A stretch of DNA of 42,899 bases from Caballeronia megalochromosomata (GCA_001580565.1 LRBF01000002.1:1-42899), one strand, 5' to 3'. Counted from the first letter of the stretch, positions 33,371 to 42,581 are shown. Numbers and translations are program-made. The notes: a model not told the origin generated them from the letters alone.

Positions 33371-34564
33371 ATGGCCTCGACCGCCCACGCTTCGTCGCTG
33401 CCCGCCCATCACGCGCGATACGCCGCGCTCGCGTGCGCCGTCGTGCTGGCGGTGGCGCTCGGCGTCGGGCGCTTCGCCTTCACGCCGCTGCTCCCGCTGA
33501 TGCTGAAAAGCGGCGCGCTCGATATCCGCCACGGCGGCTGGCTCGCCTCGGCCAACTACGCCGGCTATCTGATCGGCGCGTTGTCGTGCGCGGCGATCCG
33601 TATCGATCATGCGCGCATGGTGCGCCTCGCGCTCGCGTGGACCATCGTGCTGACGCTCGCGATGGGCCTCGTCCATCTCTTCTGGTTGTGGTGCGCGATC
33701 CGCTTCGCGGCGGGCGTCGTCAGCGCGTGGGCGTTCGTCTTCGCATCGCAATGGGGCCTGCGGCGGCTCGCCGAACTCGACGCGCACGGTCTCGGCGGCG
33801 TGATCTATGCGGGGCCCGGCGTCGGCATCGTCGCGACGGGTTTGCTCGGTGCGGCGGCCGCGGCGTTCGGCGTGCCGGCGCCCTGGGTATGGATCGGATT
33901 CGCGGTTTGCTCGGGTTTGGCGGGCGCGATGGTGTGGAAGACGCTCACGCATCCGGCATCGGCGACGCGTGGCCGCGTGCATGTCGCCGATAGCGTGGCG
34001 GGCGCACCGGCACGCGCCGATTCGATCGGGCTCATCGGCCTCTACAGTCTCGCGGGATTCGGCTACATCATCACCGCGACGTTTCTTCCCGTCATCGCCC
34101 GGCAGGCGTTGCCGGATTCGCCGTGGCCCGACCTGTTCTGGCCGGCGTTCGGACTGGCGCTGATCGCGGGCGCGCTGATCGCCGCGCGGCTGCCGCTATC
34201 GTGGGACAACCGGCTGCTGTCGGCGGCGTGCTATCTGATCCAGGCGCTGGGCATCCTGCTGGGCATCGCGTTTCCGAACGCGCTCGGCTTCGGTATCGGC
34301 AGCATGTTGCTGGGCCTGCCGTTCACCGCCATCACCCTGTTCGCGATGCGCGAAGCGCGACGGCTGCGCGGTGAGGCCGCAGCGGGCCTGATGGGCTACG
34401 CGACGGCCGCCTACGGACTGGGACAGATCGCCGGACCGCTCGTGGCGGCGCCGATCGCCGCGCACACCGGTTCCTTCACCATCGCGCTATGGATCGCGGT
34501 GGCGGCGCTGGCGCTCGGCGCGGCCGGACTGGCCTGGCTCGGGATGCGCGGCGCGAACGCCTGA
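33371..34564 (+). CDS. YbfB/YjiJ-family MFS transporter
   Basis: A 397-residue permease with twelve predicted transmembrane segments. The signature GVGRFAFTPLLPLML of the YbfB/YjiJ group is near residues 30-44, and GFGYIITATFLPVIARQALP is in the second half. The true start is ATG 33371 (MASTAHASS); the open frame upstream to 32726 overlaps the LysR gene and is a shadow. The substrate is unknown. Its orientation away from a LysR regulator suggests inducible export or uptake of a small organic compound. Confidence 0.9.
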   Translation: MASTAHASSLPAHHARYAALACAVVLAVALGVGRFAFTPLLPLMLKSGALDIRHGGWLASANYAGYLIGALSCAAIRIDHARMVRLALAWTIVLTLAMGLVHLFWLWCAIRFAAGVVSAWAFVFASQWGLRRLAELDAHGLGGVIYAGPGVGIVATGLLGAAAAAFGVPAPWVWIGFAVCSGLAGAMVWKTLTHPASATRGRVHVADSVAGAPARADSIGLIGLYSLAGFGYIITATFLPVIARQALPDSPWPDLFWPAFGLALIAGALIAARLPLSWDNRLLSAACYLIQALGILLGIAFPNALGFGIGSMLLGLPFTAITLFAMREARRLRGEAAAGLMGYATAAYGLGQIAGPLVAAPIAAHTGSFTIALWIAVAALALGAAGLAWLGMRGANA

Positions 34565-34639
34565 AGCAGCAGGATCGTCCTATCCGCGTGCCAGGGCCGC
34601 GTGTCAAAGTGACGGGCATCCTCTTTCGTGGAGCATGCC

Positions 34640-35512
34640 GTGTCTGCCACCGAAACATCCGCTCTCCTCTATCGCCCCTTCACCGCCGATGACATCGCTG
34701 CCGCGCACGCGCTCTCGGTCGAAGTCAAATGGCCGCATCGCGCCGATGACTGGCGCTTCGTGCTCGATGCCGGCGCAGGCTTCATCGCGCAGGACGGCGA
34801 GCGTGTGGTCGGCACCGCGCTGTACTGGAAGCACGGCGACAACGGCGGCTCGCTCGGCATGGTGATCGTGGCGCCCGACTTTCAGGGCAAGGGCATCGGC
34901 CGCAAGCTGATGGAACTGCTGCTCGAAGCGCTCGGTCATCGCGTCACCGTGCTGCATGCGACGCCCGCGGGCGAACCGCTATACGCCAAGCTCGGCTTCC
35001 AGCGCATCGGCGCGATCCATCAGCATCAATCCGCCGATTTCACCGTGCCTCGCGTCGACTTGCCGCAAGGCGAACGTCTGCGCGCGATCGAACCGGGCGA
35101 TACGCAAGCCATCGTCGATCTCGCCACGCGCGCAAGCGGATTCGACAGAAGCGCGCTGTTGCCCGCGCTGTTGAATGTCGCCCGAGGCACGGTGCTCGAA
35201 CGCGATGGCGCATTGCTCGGCTTCTCGCTCATTCGCGAGTTCGGGCGCGGTCATGCCATCGGACCGGTGGTTGCAGTCGCCACGGATCAACAGCACGTAC
35301 GCCGCGCGCAGGCGCTCGTCGCGCATGAGCTCGCGCAGAACGAAGGCACGTTCACGCGCATCGACACGCCGGATGAAAGCGGTCTGTTGGACTGGCTCGA
35401 AGGCATCGGGCTCACGCGCGTGGATACGGTCATCAGGATGGCGCGCAACGGCACGCCGCCGCACGATGCTTCCGTCGCGCAATTCGCGATCATCAATCAG
35501 GCGCTGGGCTGA
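34640..35512 (+). CDS. GNAT-family N-acetyltransferase with C-terminal YitH-like domain
   Basis: A 290-residue protein. The N-terminal GNAT domain has the acetyl-CoA loop VIVAPDFQGKGIGRKLMELLL near residues 78-98 and the following YAKLGFQRIG. The C-terminal half (about 135-290) looks like the acetyltransferase-associated domain of YitH-like proteins. The GTG at 34640 has GGAG at 34630-34633; a GTG at 34628 would be 4 codons longer. The stop lies 5 bp before the GhrA gene, so it starts a catabolic gene group. The acetyl acceptor is unknown. Confidence 0.85.
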   Translation: MSATETSALLYRPFTADDIAAAHALSVEVKWPHRADDWRFVLDAGAGFIAQDGERVVGTALYWKHGDNGGSLGMVIVAPDFQGKGIGRKLMELLLEALGHRVTVLHATPAGEPLYAKLGFQRIGAIHQHQSADFTVPRVDLPQGERLRAIEPGDTQAIVDLATRASGFDRSALLPALLNVARGTVLERDGALLGFSLIREFGRGHAIGPVVAVATDQQHVRRAQALVAHELAQNEGTFTRIDTPDESGLLDWLEGIGLTRVDTVIRMARNGTPPHDASVAQFAIINQALG

Positions 35513-35517
35513 CACGC

Positions 35518-36444
35518 ATGACGATTCTCTACAAGGCCGATCCCGAACGCGGCCGGCAATGGGCGCAGCACTTCGCACACAAGGCGCCGGACGTGCCGTT
35601 CCGCTTGTGGCCCGACATCGGCGATCCCGCGGCCGTGCGTTATCTCGCCGCGTGGCAGCCGCCTGCCGACGTCATGCAGACCTTCCCCAATCTCGAAGTG
35701 ATCTTCTCGGTGGGCGCGGGCATCGATCAATTCGATCTGTCGGGCGTGCCGCCGCATGTCGCCGTCGTGCGCATGACCGAGCCGGGCATCGTCGAAGGCA
35801 TGGTCGAGTATGTGACGCAGGCCGTGCTCACCATTCATCGCGATCTCTTCGACTACGCCGCGCAGCAACGCGAGCGCGTATGGCGCGAGATGCCCGTGCG
35901 CGCCGCCGCGACGCGGCGCGTCGGCGTGCTCGGCCTCGGCATGCTCGGCACCGCGGTACTGAAAACGCTGCGTAGCTTCGGCTTCGATTGCGCGGGCTGG
36001 AGCCGTTCGCCGCACGAGATCGAAGGCGTCGAATGTCATGCGGGCGTCGAATCGCTCGATGCGTTCCTCGCGCGCACCGATATCCTCGTGTGCCTGCTGC
36101 CGCTCACGGATGCGACGCGCGGCCTGATCGGCAAGCGCGTGTTCGAGACGCTGCCCAAAGGCGCATCGTTCATCAACGTGGGGCGCGGCCCGCATGTGAT
36201 TCAGCAGGATCTGCTCGATGCGCTCGACAGCGGCCTTCTCCATGCCGCGATTCTCGATGTCACCGATCCCGAGCCCTTGCCGCCGGCGCATCCGTTCTGG
36301 ACGCATCCGCGCGTGCGTCTCACGCCGCATATCGCGAGCGCGACGCGGCCGGAAAGCGCCGTCGACGTGGTGCTGGAGAATCTGCGCCGCCATCGCGCGG
36401 GCGAGCGCATGACGGGCGAAATCGACCGCACGCGCGGCTACTGA
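35518..36444 (+). CDS. ghrA: Glyoxylate/hydroxypyruvate reductase A
   Basis: A 308-residue D-2-hydroxyacid dehydrogenase of the GhrA type. It has the NAD(P)-binding VGVLGLGMLGTAVLKTL (about 138-154), the WSRSPHEIEGV loop, the catalytic Arg near FINVGRGPHVIQ and the terminal His in LTPHIASATRPESA. GhrA reduces glyoxylate to glycolate and hydroxypyruvate to glycerate using NADPH. It lies between the acetyltransferase and a class III aminotransferase; such aminotransferases can produce 2-oxo acids or aldehydes, so a small 2-oxo acid may be the real substrate here. Confidence 0.9.
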   Translation: MTILYKADPERGRQWAQHFAHKAPDVPFRLWPDIGDPAAVRYLAAWQPPADVMQTFPNLEVIFSVGAGIDQFDLSGVPPHVAVVRMTEPGIVEGMVEYVTQAVLTIHRDLFDYAAQQRERVWREMPVRAAATRRVGVLGLGMLGTAVLKTLRSFGFDCAGWSRSPHEIEGVECHAGVESLDAFLARTDILVCLLPLTDATRGLIGKRVFETLPKGASFINVGRGPHVIQQDLLDALDSGLLHAAILDVTDPEPLPPAHPFWTHPRVRLTPHIASATRPESAVDVVLENLRRHRAGERMTGEIDRTRGY

Positions 36445-36458
36445 ACCTGTCTGCCGGA

Positions 36459-36483
36459 GCGCGCAGCACAAAATGCTGCGCGC
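36459..36483. other. Perfect GC-rich hairpin between GhrA and aminotransferase genes
   Basis: GCGCGCAGCA, loop CAAAA, TGCTGCGCGC gives a 10-bp perfect stem 15 bp after the GhrA stop. No T-run follows on either strand, so it is not a typical intrinsic terminator. The rest of the 163-bp gap is A/T-rich with the direct repeat TTTTTGGCGAT twice, a plausible promoter region for the next gene. Confidence 0.6.
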
Positions 36484-36607
36484 CCCCCGAAAAAAACCGC
36501 GAATTCGCTTTTTGGCGATTTTTTTGGCGATGCGCGCGATACGGCTCTGCCGATAGTATGAAACGGTCAAGAGCCATTCCGCCCCTTCGCGAAGAGAGAG
36601 CCGCATC

Positions 36608-38017
36608 ATGTCGATCAAGTCGCTTGTCGAGTCCGACCGTAAACATCTGATTCATCCCGTCGTCAGCTATCGCGCGCATGAGGCACGCGGCGTCACCGTG
36701 CTCGATTCCGCCGATGGCGTGTTCCTGCGCGATATCGAAGGCAAGCAGTTGCTCGACGCGTTCTCGGGCCTCTGGTGCGTGAACACGGGTTATGGGCACG
36801 CGAGCGTCGTCGAGGCCGCCGCAAAGCAGATGGCGAAACTGCCTTACGCCACGGGCTATTTCCACTTCGGCTCCGAGCCCGCGATCGAACTGGCCGCGAA
36901 ACTCGTCGAGCTCGCGCCCGCGTCGCTGCAACATGTGTACTTCACGCTCGGTGGCTCGGATGCCGTCGATTCCGCGCTGCGCTTCATCACGCACTACTAC
37001 AACGCGACGGGCCGTCCGTCGAAGAAGCATTGCATCGCGCTGCAACGCGGCTATCACGGTTCGTCGTCGGTCGGCGCGGGGCTGACCGCGTTGCCCGCGT
37101 TCCATCGCAACTTCGATCTGCCGCTGCCCAACCAGCATCACATTCCGTCGCCCTATGCGTATCGCAACGAATATGCCGACGACGCCGCGCTCATCGCGGC
37201 TTCGGTGCAGGCGCTCGAAGCAAAGGTCGCGGAACTCGGCGCGGACCACGTCGCCGCATTCTTCTGCGAGCCGATTCAGGGCTCGGGCGGCGTGATCGTG
37301 CCGCCGGCCGGCTGGCTGAAGGCGATGCGCGAAGCGTGCCGCAAGCTCGATATCCTCTTCGTCGCCGATGAAGTGATCACCGGCTTCGGCCGCACGGGTC
37401 CGCTCTTCGCGTGCGAAGGAGAAGGCGTCGAGCCGGACCTGATGACGGTCGCGAAGGGCCTCACCGCCGGCTATGCGCCGATGGGCGCGGTCCTCATGTC
37501 CGACGCCGTTTATCAGGGCATCGCCGATGGCGGCGATGCGACGGCTGCCATCGGCCATGGCCATACGTATTCGGCGCATCCGGTGAGCGCGGCCATCGGC
37601 CTCGAAGTGATGCGGCTCTATCACGAAGGCGGTCTGCTCGCGAACGGCCAGGCGCAGGCGCCGCGTTTCGCGCAAGGGCTGGATACATTGCTCGACCATC
37701 CGCTCGTCGGCGATTCGCGTCATCGCGGCCTGCTCGGCGCGCTCGAACTCGTCAGCGACAAGGCAAGCAAGCGCGGCTTCGATGCATCGCTCAAGCTGCC
37801 GGATCGTATCGCCGCCGCAGCCTATGGCAACGGACTCGTGTTTCGCGCGTTCGGCGACAACATTCTCGGCTTCGCACCGGCGCTGTGCTACTCGCAAGCG
37901 AACTTCGACATGCTCTTCGAGCGCCTGACGAAAACGCTCGATGACGTGCTCGCGCAAGGCGAAGTGCGCGCCGCACTGAAAGGCGGATCGGGCTTCAGTT
38001 CCCGCGCGGCTGCGTGA
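36608..38017 (+). CDS. Class III (omega-amino acid/amine:pyruvate) aminotransferase
   Basis: A 469-residue fold-type I PLP enzyme. GGSDAVDSALRF and CIALQRGYHGSSSVG hold cofactor-contacting residues, VADEVITGFGRTG contains the PLP-pyridine Asp, and Lys283 in TVAKGLTAGYAPMGAV is the Schiff-base lysine. It resembles SpuC-like putrescine/beta-alanine:pyruvate aminotransferases. With the succinate-semialdehyde dehydrogenase three genes downstream it could convert a diamine or GABA-like compound to a semialdehyde for oxidation. The amino donor is not settled by the sequence. Confidence 0.9.
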   Translation: MSIKSLVESDRKHLIHPVVSYRAHEARGVTVLDSADGVFLRDIEGKQLLDAFSGLWCVNTGYGHASVVEAAAKQMAKLPYATGYFHFGSEPAIELAAKLVELAPASLQHVYFTLGGSDAVDSALRFITHYYNATGRPSKKHCIALQRGYHGSSSVGAGLTALPAFHRNFDLPLPNQHHIPSPYAYRNEYADDAALIAASVQALEAKVAELGADHVAAFFCEPIQGSGGVIVPPAGWLKAMREACRKLDILFVADEVITGFGRTGPLFACEGEGVEPDLMTVAKGLTAGYAPMGAVLMSDAVYQGIADGGDATAAIGHGHTYSAHPVSAAIGLEVMRLYHEGGLLANGQAQAPRFAQGLDTLLDHPLVGDSRHRGLLGALELVSDKASKRGFDASLKLPDRIAAAAYGNGLVFRAFGDNILGFAPALCYSQANFDMLFERLTKTLDDVLAQGEVRAALKGGSGFSSRAAA

Positions 38018-38060
38018 TAACATCGACCGACCGCCGACATGCGAGACCGACCACGCCGCA

Positions 38061-38558
38061 ATGAGCACCGACAGCAAGCTGGACCGAATCGATCTGCGTA
38101 TCCTCGCGCAATTGCAGAAACGCGGGCGCATCACGAACGTGGAGCTCGCCGATGCGGTCGGTCTGTCGCCCAGCCCTTGCCTGATTCGCGTGAAGCGGCT
38201 GGAGAAGGCGGGTTATATCGTCGGCTACGGCGCGCAGATTCAACTCGAGAAGCTCGGCGACGTGCAGGTGGTCTTCACCGAAGTCACGCTCGCCGATCAT
38301 CGCCGCGAAGACTTCATCAAATTCGTGAATGCCGTGAAGGATGTCGACGAGATCGTCGAATGCCATCTCGCGAGCGGTGGTTACGACTATCTGCTCAAGT
38401 TCGTCACGCGCAGCGTGAGCCATTACCAGAGCATCATCGAAGGGCTGCTGGAGCGTGGCATCGGCATCGAGAAGTACTTCAGCTACGTCATCATCAAGAC
38501 ATCCTTCGTGAAGACGCATTACCCGCTCGAAACGCTCTTCTCGCAGAATCATCACTGA
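38061..38558 (+). CDS. Lrp/AsnC-family regulator
   Basis: A 165-residue protein with helix-turn-helix LDRIDLRILAQLQKRGRITNVELADAVGLSPSPCLIRVKRLEKAGYI and a C-terminal RAM effector domain (VQVVFTEVTLADHRREDFIKFVNAVKDVDEIVECHLASGGYDYLLKFV). The CHLASGGYDYLL segment is the classic ligand-sensing turn. It lies 43 bp after the aminotransferase gene in the same direction, with a terminator after it. It probably controls the flanking aminotransferase and dehydrogenase genes in response to an amino acid. Confidence 0.92.
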   Translation: MSTDSKLDRIDLRILAQLQKRGRITNVELADAVGLSPSPCLIRVKRLEKAGYIVGYGAQIQLEKLGDVQVVFTEVTLADHRREDFIKFVNAVKDVDEIVECHLASGGYDYLLKFVTRSVSHYQSIIEGLLERGIGIEKYFSYVIIKTSFVKTHYPLETLFSQNHH

Positions 38559-38589
38559 GGCGCGCGCCTCATTCTTTGTCAGCACGAAT

Positions 38590-38623
38590 GCACGCACGCG
38601 CTTTTTGCACGTGCGTGCTTTTT
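38590..38623 (+). terminator. Rho-independent terminator after the Lrp gene
   Basis: GCACGCAC (38590-38597) pairs with GTGCGTGC (38611-38618) and is followed by TTTTT at 38619-38623. It is 31 bp past the Lrp stop and separates that unit from the tartrate/malate dehydrogenase operon. Confidence 0.75.
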
Positions 38624-38653
38624 ATCGTCGATCATCTTCAAGCGGAGTAGCAC

Positions 38654-39718
38654 ATGTCCAGCAAATATCGTATTGCCGTGATTCCGGGCGACGGCATCGG
38701 CAAGGAAGTGATGCCCGAAGCGTTGCGCGCGCTCGATGCCGTGAGCAAGCGCTTCGATATCGAACTGGAGTACCGGCATATCGAGTGGGCGAGTTGCGAT
38801 TACTACGCGCAGCACGGCCAGATGATGCCCGACGACTGGAAGGCGCAATTGCAGGATGCCGATGCGATCCTGTTCGGCGCGGTCGGCTGGCCGGACACGG
38901 TGCCGGATCACATCTCGCTGTGGGGTTCGCTTCTGAAGTTCCGCCGCGAGTTCGATCAGTACATCAACCTGCGTCCCGCGCGTCTCTTCGACGGCGTACC
39001 CTCGCCGCTCGCGAACCGCAAGGCGGGCGACATCGACTTCATGATCGTGCGCGAAAACACGGAAGGCGAATATTCGTCGGTCGGCGGCACGATGTTCGAA
39101 GGCACGGACCGCGAGTTCGTCTCGCAGACATCGATCTTCACGAGAAAGGGCGCGGAACGCGTATTGAAGTTCGCGTTCGATCTCGCGCAAAAGCGTGAGA
39201 AGAAACTGACGGTCGCCACCAAGAGCAACGGCATTTCGATCAGCATGCCGTGGTGGGACGCACGCGCCGCCGAAATCGCCGCGCAATACCCCGATATCAA
39301 GTGGGACAAGCAGCACATCGACATTCTGTGCGCGCGCTTCGTCCTGAGCCCGGATCGCTTCGATGTGGTCGTCGCCACCAACCTCTTCGGCGATATTCTT
39401 TCGGACCTCGGCCCGGCATGCACGGGCACGATCGGCATCGCGCCTTCGGCCAACATGAATCCGGAGCGCAACTTCCCTTCGCTGTTCGAGCCGGTGCATG
39501 GTTCCGCGCCGGATATCGCGGGCAGGAACATCGCCAATCCGGTCGCGATGATCTGGTCGGCGGCGATGATGCTCGACTTCCTCGGCGAACGCGACGCGCA
39601 CGACGCGATGCTCTCCGCGATCGAAACCGTGCTGAAACAAGGACCGCATACCGGCGATCTGGGCGGCCGCGCGAACACGACGGAAGTCGGCACGGCCATC
39701 GCGCATCTGCTCGCCTGA
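38654..39718 (+). CDS. Tartrate dehydrogenase/D-malate dehydrogenase (decarboxylating)
   Basis: A 354-residue isocitrate/isopropylmalate dehydrogenase-fold protein. KYRIAVIPGDGIGKEVMPEAL is the start. MIVRENTEGEYSSVGG carries substrate-binding Arg/Tyr, and NLFGDILSDLGPACTGTIGIAPSANMNPE plus the late EPVHGSAPDIAGRNIANP complete the metal and NAD sites. The pattern fits the TtuC/DmlA type, which oxidises tartrate, D-malate or 3-isopropylmalate. It leads a three-gene operon (RBS near 38641-38648) with a semialdehyde dehydrogenase and a hydrolase. Confidence 0.9.
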   Translation: MSSKYRIAVIPGDGIGKEVMPEALRALDAVSKRFDIELEYRHIEWASCDYYAQHGQMMPDDWKAQLQDADAILFGAVGWPDTVPDHISLWGSLLKFRREFDQYINLRPARLFDGVPSPLANRKAGDIDFMIVRENTEGEYSSVGGTMFEGTDREFVSQTSIFTRKGAERVLKFAFDLAQKREKKLTVATKSNGISISMPWWDARAAEIAAQYPDIKWDKQHIDILCARFVLSPDRFDVVVATNLFGDILSDLGPACTGTIGIAPSANMNPERNFPSLFEPVHGSAPDIAGRNIANPVAMIWSAAMMLDFLGERDAHDAMLSAIETVLKQGPHTGDLGGRANTTEVGTAIAHLLA

Positions 39719-39735
39719 GCTTTCCGGAGACCATC

Positions 39736-41208
39736 ATGACGCAACGATACGAGTTGAGCGATCTGATTCGCGCCGACAATTTCATCGACGGCAAGTGGGT
39801 TCCCGCCGCGAGCGGCAAGCGCTTCGCCGTCACCAATCCCGCGACGGGCGAGCTCATCGTGCAAGTGGCCGACAGCGGCCCCGCCGACGCGCGCGCCGCC
39901 ACCGATGCCGCCGCGCGCGCCTTCCCCGCCTGGCGCGACACGCTGCCCAAAGACCGCGCGGCCGTGCTGCATCGCTGGCATGCGCTGATCGTCGAGAACG
40001 CGGATGCGCTCGGGCGTCTCATCTCGCTCGAACAGGGCAAGCCGTTCGCGGAAGGCCGCGGCGAAGTGATGTACGGCGCGTCGTATGTCGCATGGTTCGC
40101 GGATGAAGCCACGCGCATCTACGGCGACATCATTCCGCAGCAGCAGCGCGGCAAGCGCATGAGCGCGGTGAAGGAGCCGGTTGGCATCGTCGCGGCGATC
40201 ACGCCGTGGAATTTCCCGCTCGCGATGATCGCGCGCAAGATCGCGCCTGCGCTCGCGGCGGGTTGCACGGTCGTCGGCAAGCCTGCGGAAGACACGCCGC
40301 TCACGGCGCTCGCGCTGGTGATGCTCGCGCATGAAGCGGGCGTGCCGGCGGGCGCGTTGAACCTGATCAGCGCATCGCGCAAGAACGCGCAGGAAGCCGT
40401 CGCCGACTGGCTCGAAGATGGCCGCGTGCGCAAGATCACCTTCACGGGCTCGACGCCGGTGGGCAAGTATCTCGCGCGTGAATCGGCGGGCACGCTGAAG
40501 AAGCTCTCGCTCGAACTCGGCGGCAATGCGCCCTTCATCGTGTTCGACGACGCCGATCTCGATGCCGCCGTCGCGGGTCTCATGGTGTCGAAGTTCCGTA
40601 ATGGCGGGCAGACCTGCGTGTGCCCGAATCGCGTGTATGTGCAGTCGTCCGTGTACGACAAGTTCGCCGATCTGCTGGCCAAACGCGTCGCCGCATTGAA
40701 AGTTGCGCCCGCGACCGACCCCGACGCGCAGATCGGCCCGATGATCAACGCACGCGCGGTCGAGAAGATCGAGCGACACGTGAGCGACGCGGTCGAACGC
40801 GGCGCACGCGCGCTCACGGGCGGCAAGCGTCTCGCCGAACTCGGCCCGAACTACTACGCGCCGACCGTGCTCACCGATGCCACGCCCGACATGCAACTGA
40901 GCTGTGAGGAAACCTTCGGCCCGGTCGTGCCGCTCTTCCGTTTCGACGACGAAGCCGAAGCGATCCGCGCCGCTAACGACACGCCGTTCGGCCTCGCCGC
41001 GTATTTCTACAGCCAGAACCTGAAGCGCATCGATCGCGTGTCGCGTCTGCTCGAAGCGGGCCTCGTCGGCATCAACGAAGGCGCAATTTCCAGCGAAGCC
41101 GCGCCGTTCGGCGGCGTGAAGGAATCGGGCTATGGACGCGAAGGCTCGAAGTACGGCCTCGACGATTATCTTTCGATCAAATATCTCTGCCAGGGCGGTC
41201 TCGAATGA
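39736..41208 (+). CDS. gabD: NAD(P)-dependent succinate-semialdehyde dehydrogenase type
   Basis: A 490-residue aldehyde dehydrogenase with Lys182 (GKPAEDTP), Glu260 (LELGGNAP) and nucleophile Cys294 (GGQTCVCPNRV). ISLEQGKPFAEGRGEVMYGASYVAWFADEATRIYGDIIP is typical of GabD, which oxidises succinate semialdehyde to succinate. The ATG at 39736 follows CCGGAGA; the frame open from 39250 is a shadow. Its last bases overlap the next start (ATGA). Related enzymes of this branch act on glutarate semialdehyde, so that remains an alternative. Confidence 0.9.
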   Translation: MTQRYELSDLIRADNFIDGKWVPAASGKRFAVTNPATGELIVQVADSGPADARAATDAAARAFPAWRDTLPKDRAAVLHRWHALIVENADALGRLISLEQGKPFAEGRGEVMYGASYVAWFADEATRIYGDIIPQQQRGKRMSAVKEPVGIVAAITPWNFPLAMIARKIAPALAAGCTVVGKPAEDTPLTALALVMLAHEAGVPAGALNLISASRKNAQEAVADWLEDGRVRKITFTGSTPVGKYLARESAGTLKKLSLELGGNAPFIVFDDADLDAAVAGLMVSKFRNGGQTCVCPNRVYVQSSVYDKFADLLAKRVAALKVAPATDPDAQIGPMINARAVEKIERHVSDAVERGARALTGGKRLAELGPNYYAPTVLTDATPDMQLSCEETFGPVVPLFRFDDEAEAIRAANDTPFGLAAYFYSQNLKRIDRVSRLLEAGLVGINEGAISSEAAPFGGVKESGYGREGSKYGLDDYLSIKYLCQGGLE

Positions 41209-42173
41209 ACGCCTATCCGATCGAGATCACGTTCCCCGATATCGGCGCGCATGCATCAGGCAACGCGGGCGTGCCGTATGTGCATACGTTCGACTCGGGC
41301 ATCGACGGTCCGCATGTGATGATCAACGCGCTCACGCATGGCAACGAGGTGTGCGGCGCGATCGTCGTCGATGCATTGCTGCGCGCGCAATTGAGACCGC
41401 GTCGCGGCAAGCTCACGCTGGCCTTCGCAAACGTCGACGCATACGCGCGTTTCGACGCGAGCAAGCCCGATGCATCGCGCTTCGTCGATCAGGACTTCAA
41501 TCGCGTATGGACCGCGCAGGCGCTCGACGACACCTCGCGCGATTCGAGCGAACTGCGCCGCGCCCGGGCGATGCGGCCTGTCATCGACACTGTGGATCTG
41601 CTGCTCGATCTTCATTCGATGCATGAAAAGAGCAAGCCGCTGATCGTGGCTGGGCCGCTCGACAAAGGCATCGAATTGTCGGCGCGGCTCGGCACGCCCG
41701 CGACCGTCATCTGCGATGAAGGCCATCCCGAAGGCCGGCGCATGCGCGATTACGAGGGCTTCGGCGATGCATCGAGCAGCAGGAACGCGTTGCTCATCGA
41801 GTGTGGACAGCATTGGGAAGCAGGCGCCGTAACGGTGGCGCGCGACGTGACTGCGCGGTTTCTCGTGCTCTCCGGTGTTGTCGGTGAGGATGACGTGCCT
41901 GTGGGCTGGATTCAGCCATCGCCGGAGGAAACGGTTGTCGTGCGTGTGACGGAGCCCGTCGTTGCGAAGAGCATGGACTTTCGGTTCGCGGGCGATTACA
42001 CCGGGCTCGAAGTGTTTCCTGATGCGGGCAGCGTGATTGGCTGGTCGGATGGTGTGGCTGTCACGACGCCTTATGACGATTGCATGCTCGTGATGCCTTC
42101 GTTGCGGCAGTTGCGTCCGGGGGTGACGGTTGTGCGGCTTGGCAAGATCGAGCGGCGTATTCGATCCAATTAG
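41205..42173 (+). CDS. Succinylglutamate desuccinylase/aspartoacylase-family hydrolase
   Basis: A 322-residue zinc amidohydrolase-like protein of the AstE/AspA group (M14 fold). Predicted zinc ligands are His45 and Glu48 (THGNEVCGA) and His137 (LDLHSMHEKS). FANVDAYARFDASKPDASRFVDQDFNRVW contains the substrate-binding Asn-Arg pair. Such enzymes remove an acyl group from an N-acyl amino acid. Placed after GabD and near an acetyltransferase and aminotransferase, it could release an amino acid from an acylated intermediate. The substrate is unknown. Confidence 0.88.
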   Translation: MNAYPIEITFPDIGAHASGNAGVPYVHTFDSGIDGPHVMINALTHGNEVCGAIVVDALLRAQLRPRRGKLTLAFANVDAYARFDASKPDASRFVDQDFNRVWTAQALDDTSRDSSELRRARAMRPVIDTVDLLLDLHSMHEKSKPLIVAGPLDKGIELSARLGTPATVICDEGHPEGRRMRDYEGFGDASSSRNALLIECGQHWEAGAVTVARDVTARFLVLSGVVGEDDVPVGWIQPSPEETVVVRVTEPVVAKSMDFRFAGDYTGLEVFPDAGSVIGWSDGVAVTTPYDDCMLVMPSLRQLRPGVTVVRLGKIERRIRSN

Positions 42174-42180
42174 CACTTTG

Positions 42181-42393
42181 CCGGATCCCGTATTCGTGTC
42201 GGTTTATTAGCGTTGCCCCTGTGCGGGGCGGCACCTACTTTCTTTGCTGCTGCAAAGAAAGTAGGCAAAGAAAGCAGCTTTTCCCATCCAAAGTGCCTCA
42301 CACCGGCCGCGGCACAGGCGATTGGCTGAATGGCCCGGCAGTAGCGAGTGCCCCCACAAAACTCACCGGGCTTGGACCGCGCACGGTCTGACA
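42181..42393 (+). repeat. Left arm of a large palindromic element
   Basis: This arm, starting CCGGATCCCG, reads in reverse complement nearly the same as 42582-42793. It contains the hairpin ACTTTCTTTGC, loop TGCT, GCAAAGAAAGT (about 42237-42262) and a conserved stretch through GGCCGCGGCACAGGCGATTG and TGGCCCGGCAGTAGCGAG. No gene-like frame is supported. Estimated identity between arms is about 85-90 percent by eye. Confidence 0.8.
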
Positions 42394-42581
42394 AGCTAGT
42401 AGTTTTAGCGCGCGGGTTCAGCACGAAATAGCTTCGGCACAGCGCTACGCGCTGCCGTTGGGTATGCGAGGGAAACCGACGAGAAAGAGAAACGCAGAAG
42501 CACACGCAGACCCGATTGACCCATCGGCCGCGCAGCGGGCCGGAGCTATTTGTGCTGAACCAGCCAGTCATGCGGCGCGAT
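42394..42581. repeat. Centre of the palindromic element
   Basis: The centre keeps weak inverted symmetry: GGTTCAGCACGAAATAGCTT near 42415-42434 is mirrored by GGAGCTATTTGTGCTGAACC near 42542-42561. The middle (about 42440-42540) is unpaired sequence with no convincing gene. The whole element thus behaves as one palindrome of about 610 bp. Confidence 0.6.

Noticed and set aside
36320..38134. Minus-strand frame of 604 codons
   Set aside because: Antisense to the aminotransferase with a conserved PLP lysine; no known motif in the minus frame.
38956..40896. Minus-strand frame of 646 codons
   Set aside because: Antisense to the tartrate dehydrogenase and GabD genes; composition of a shadow frame.
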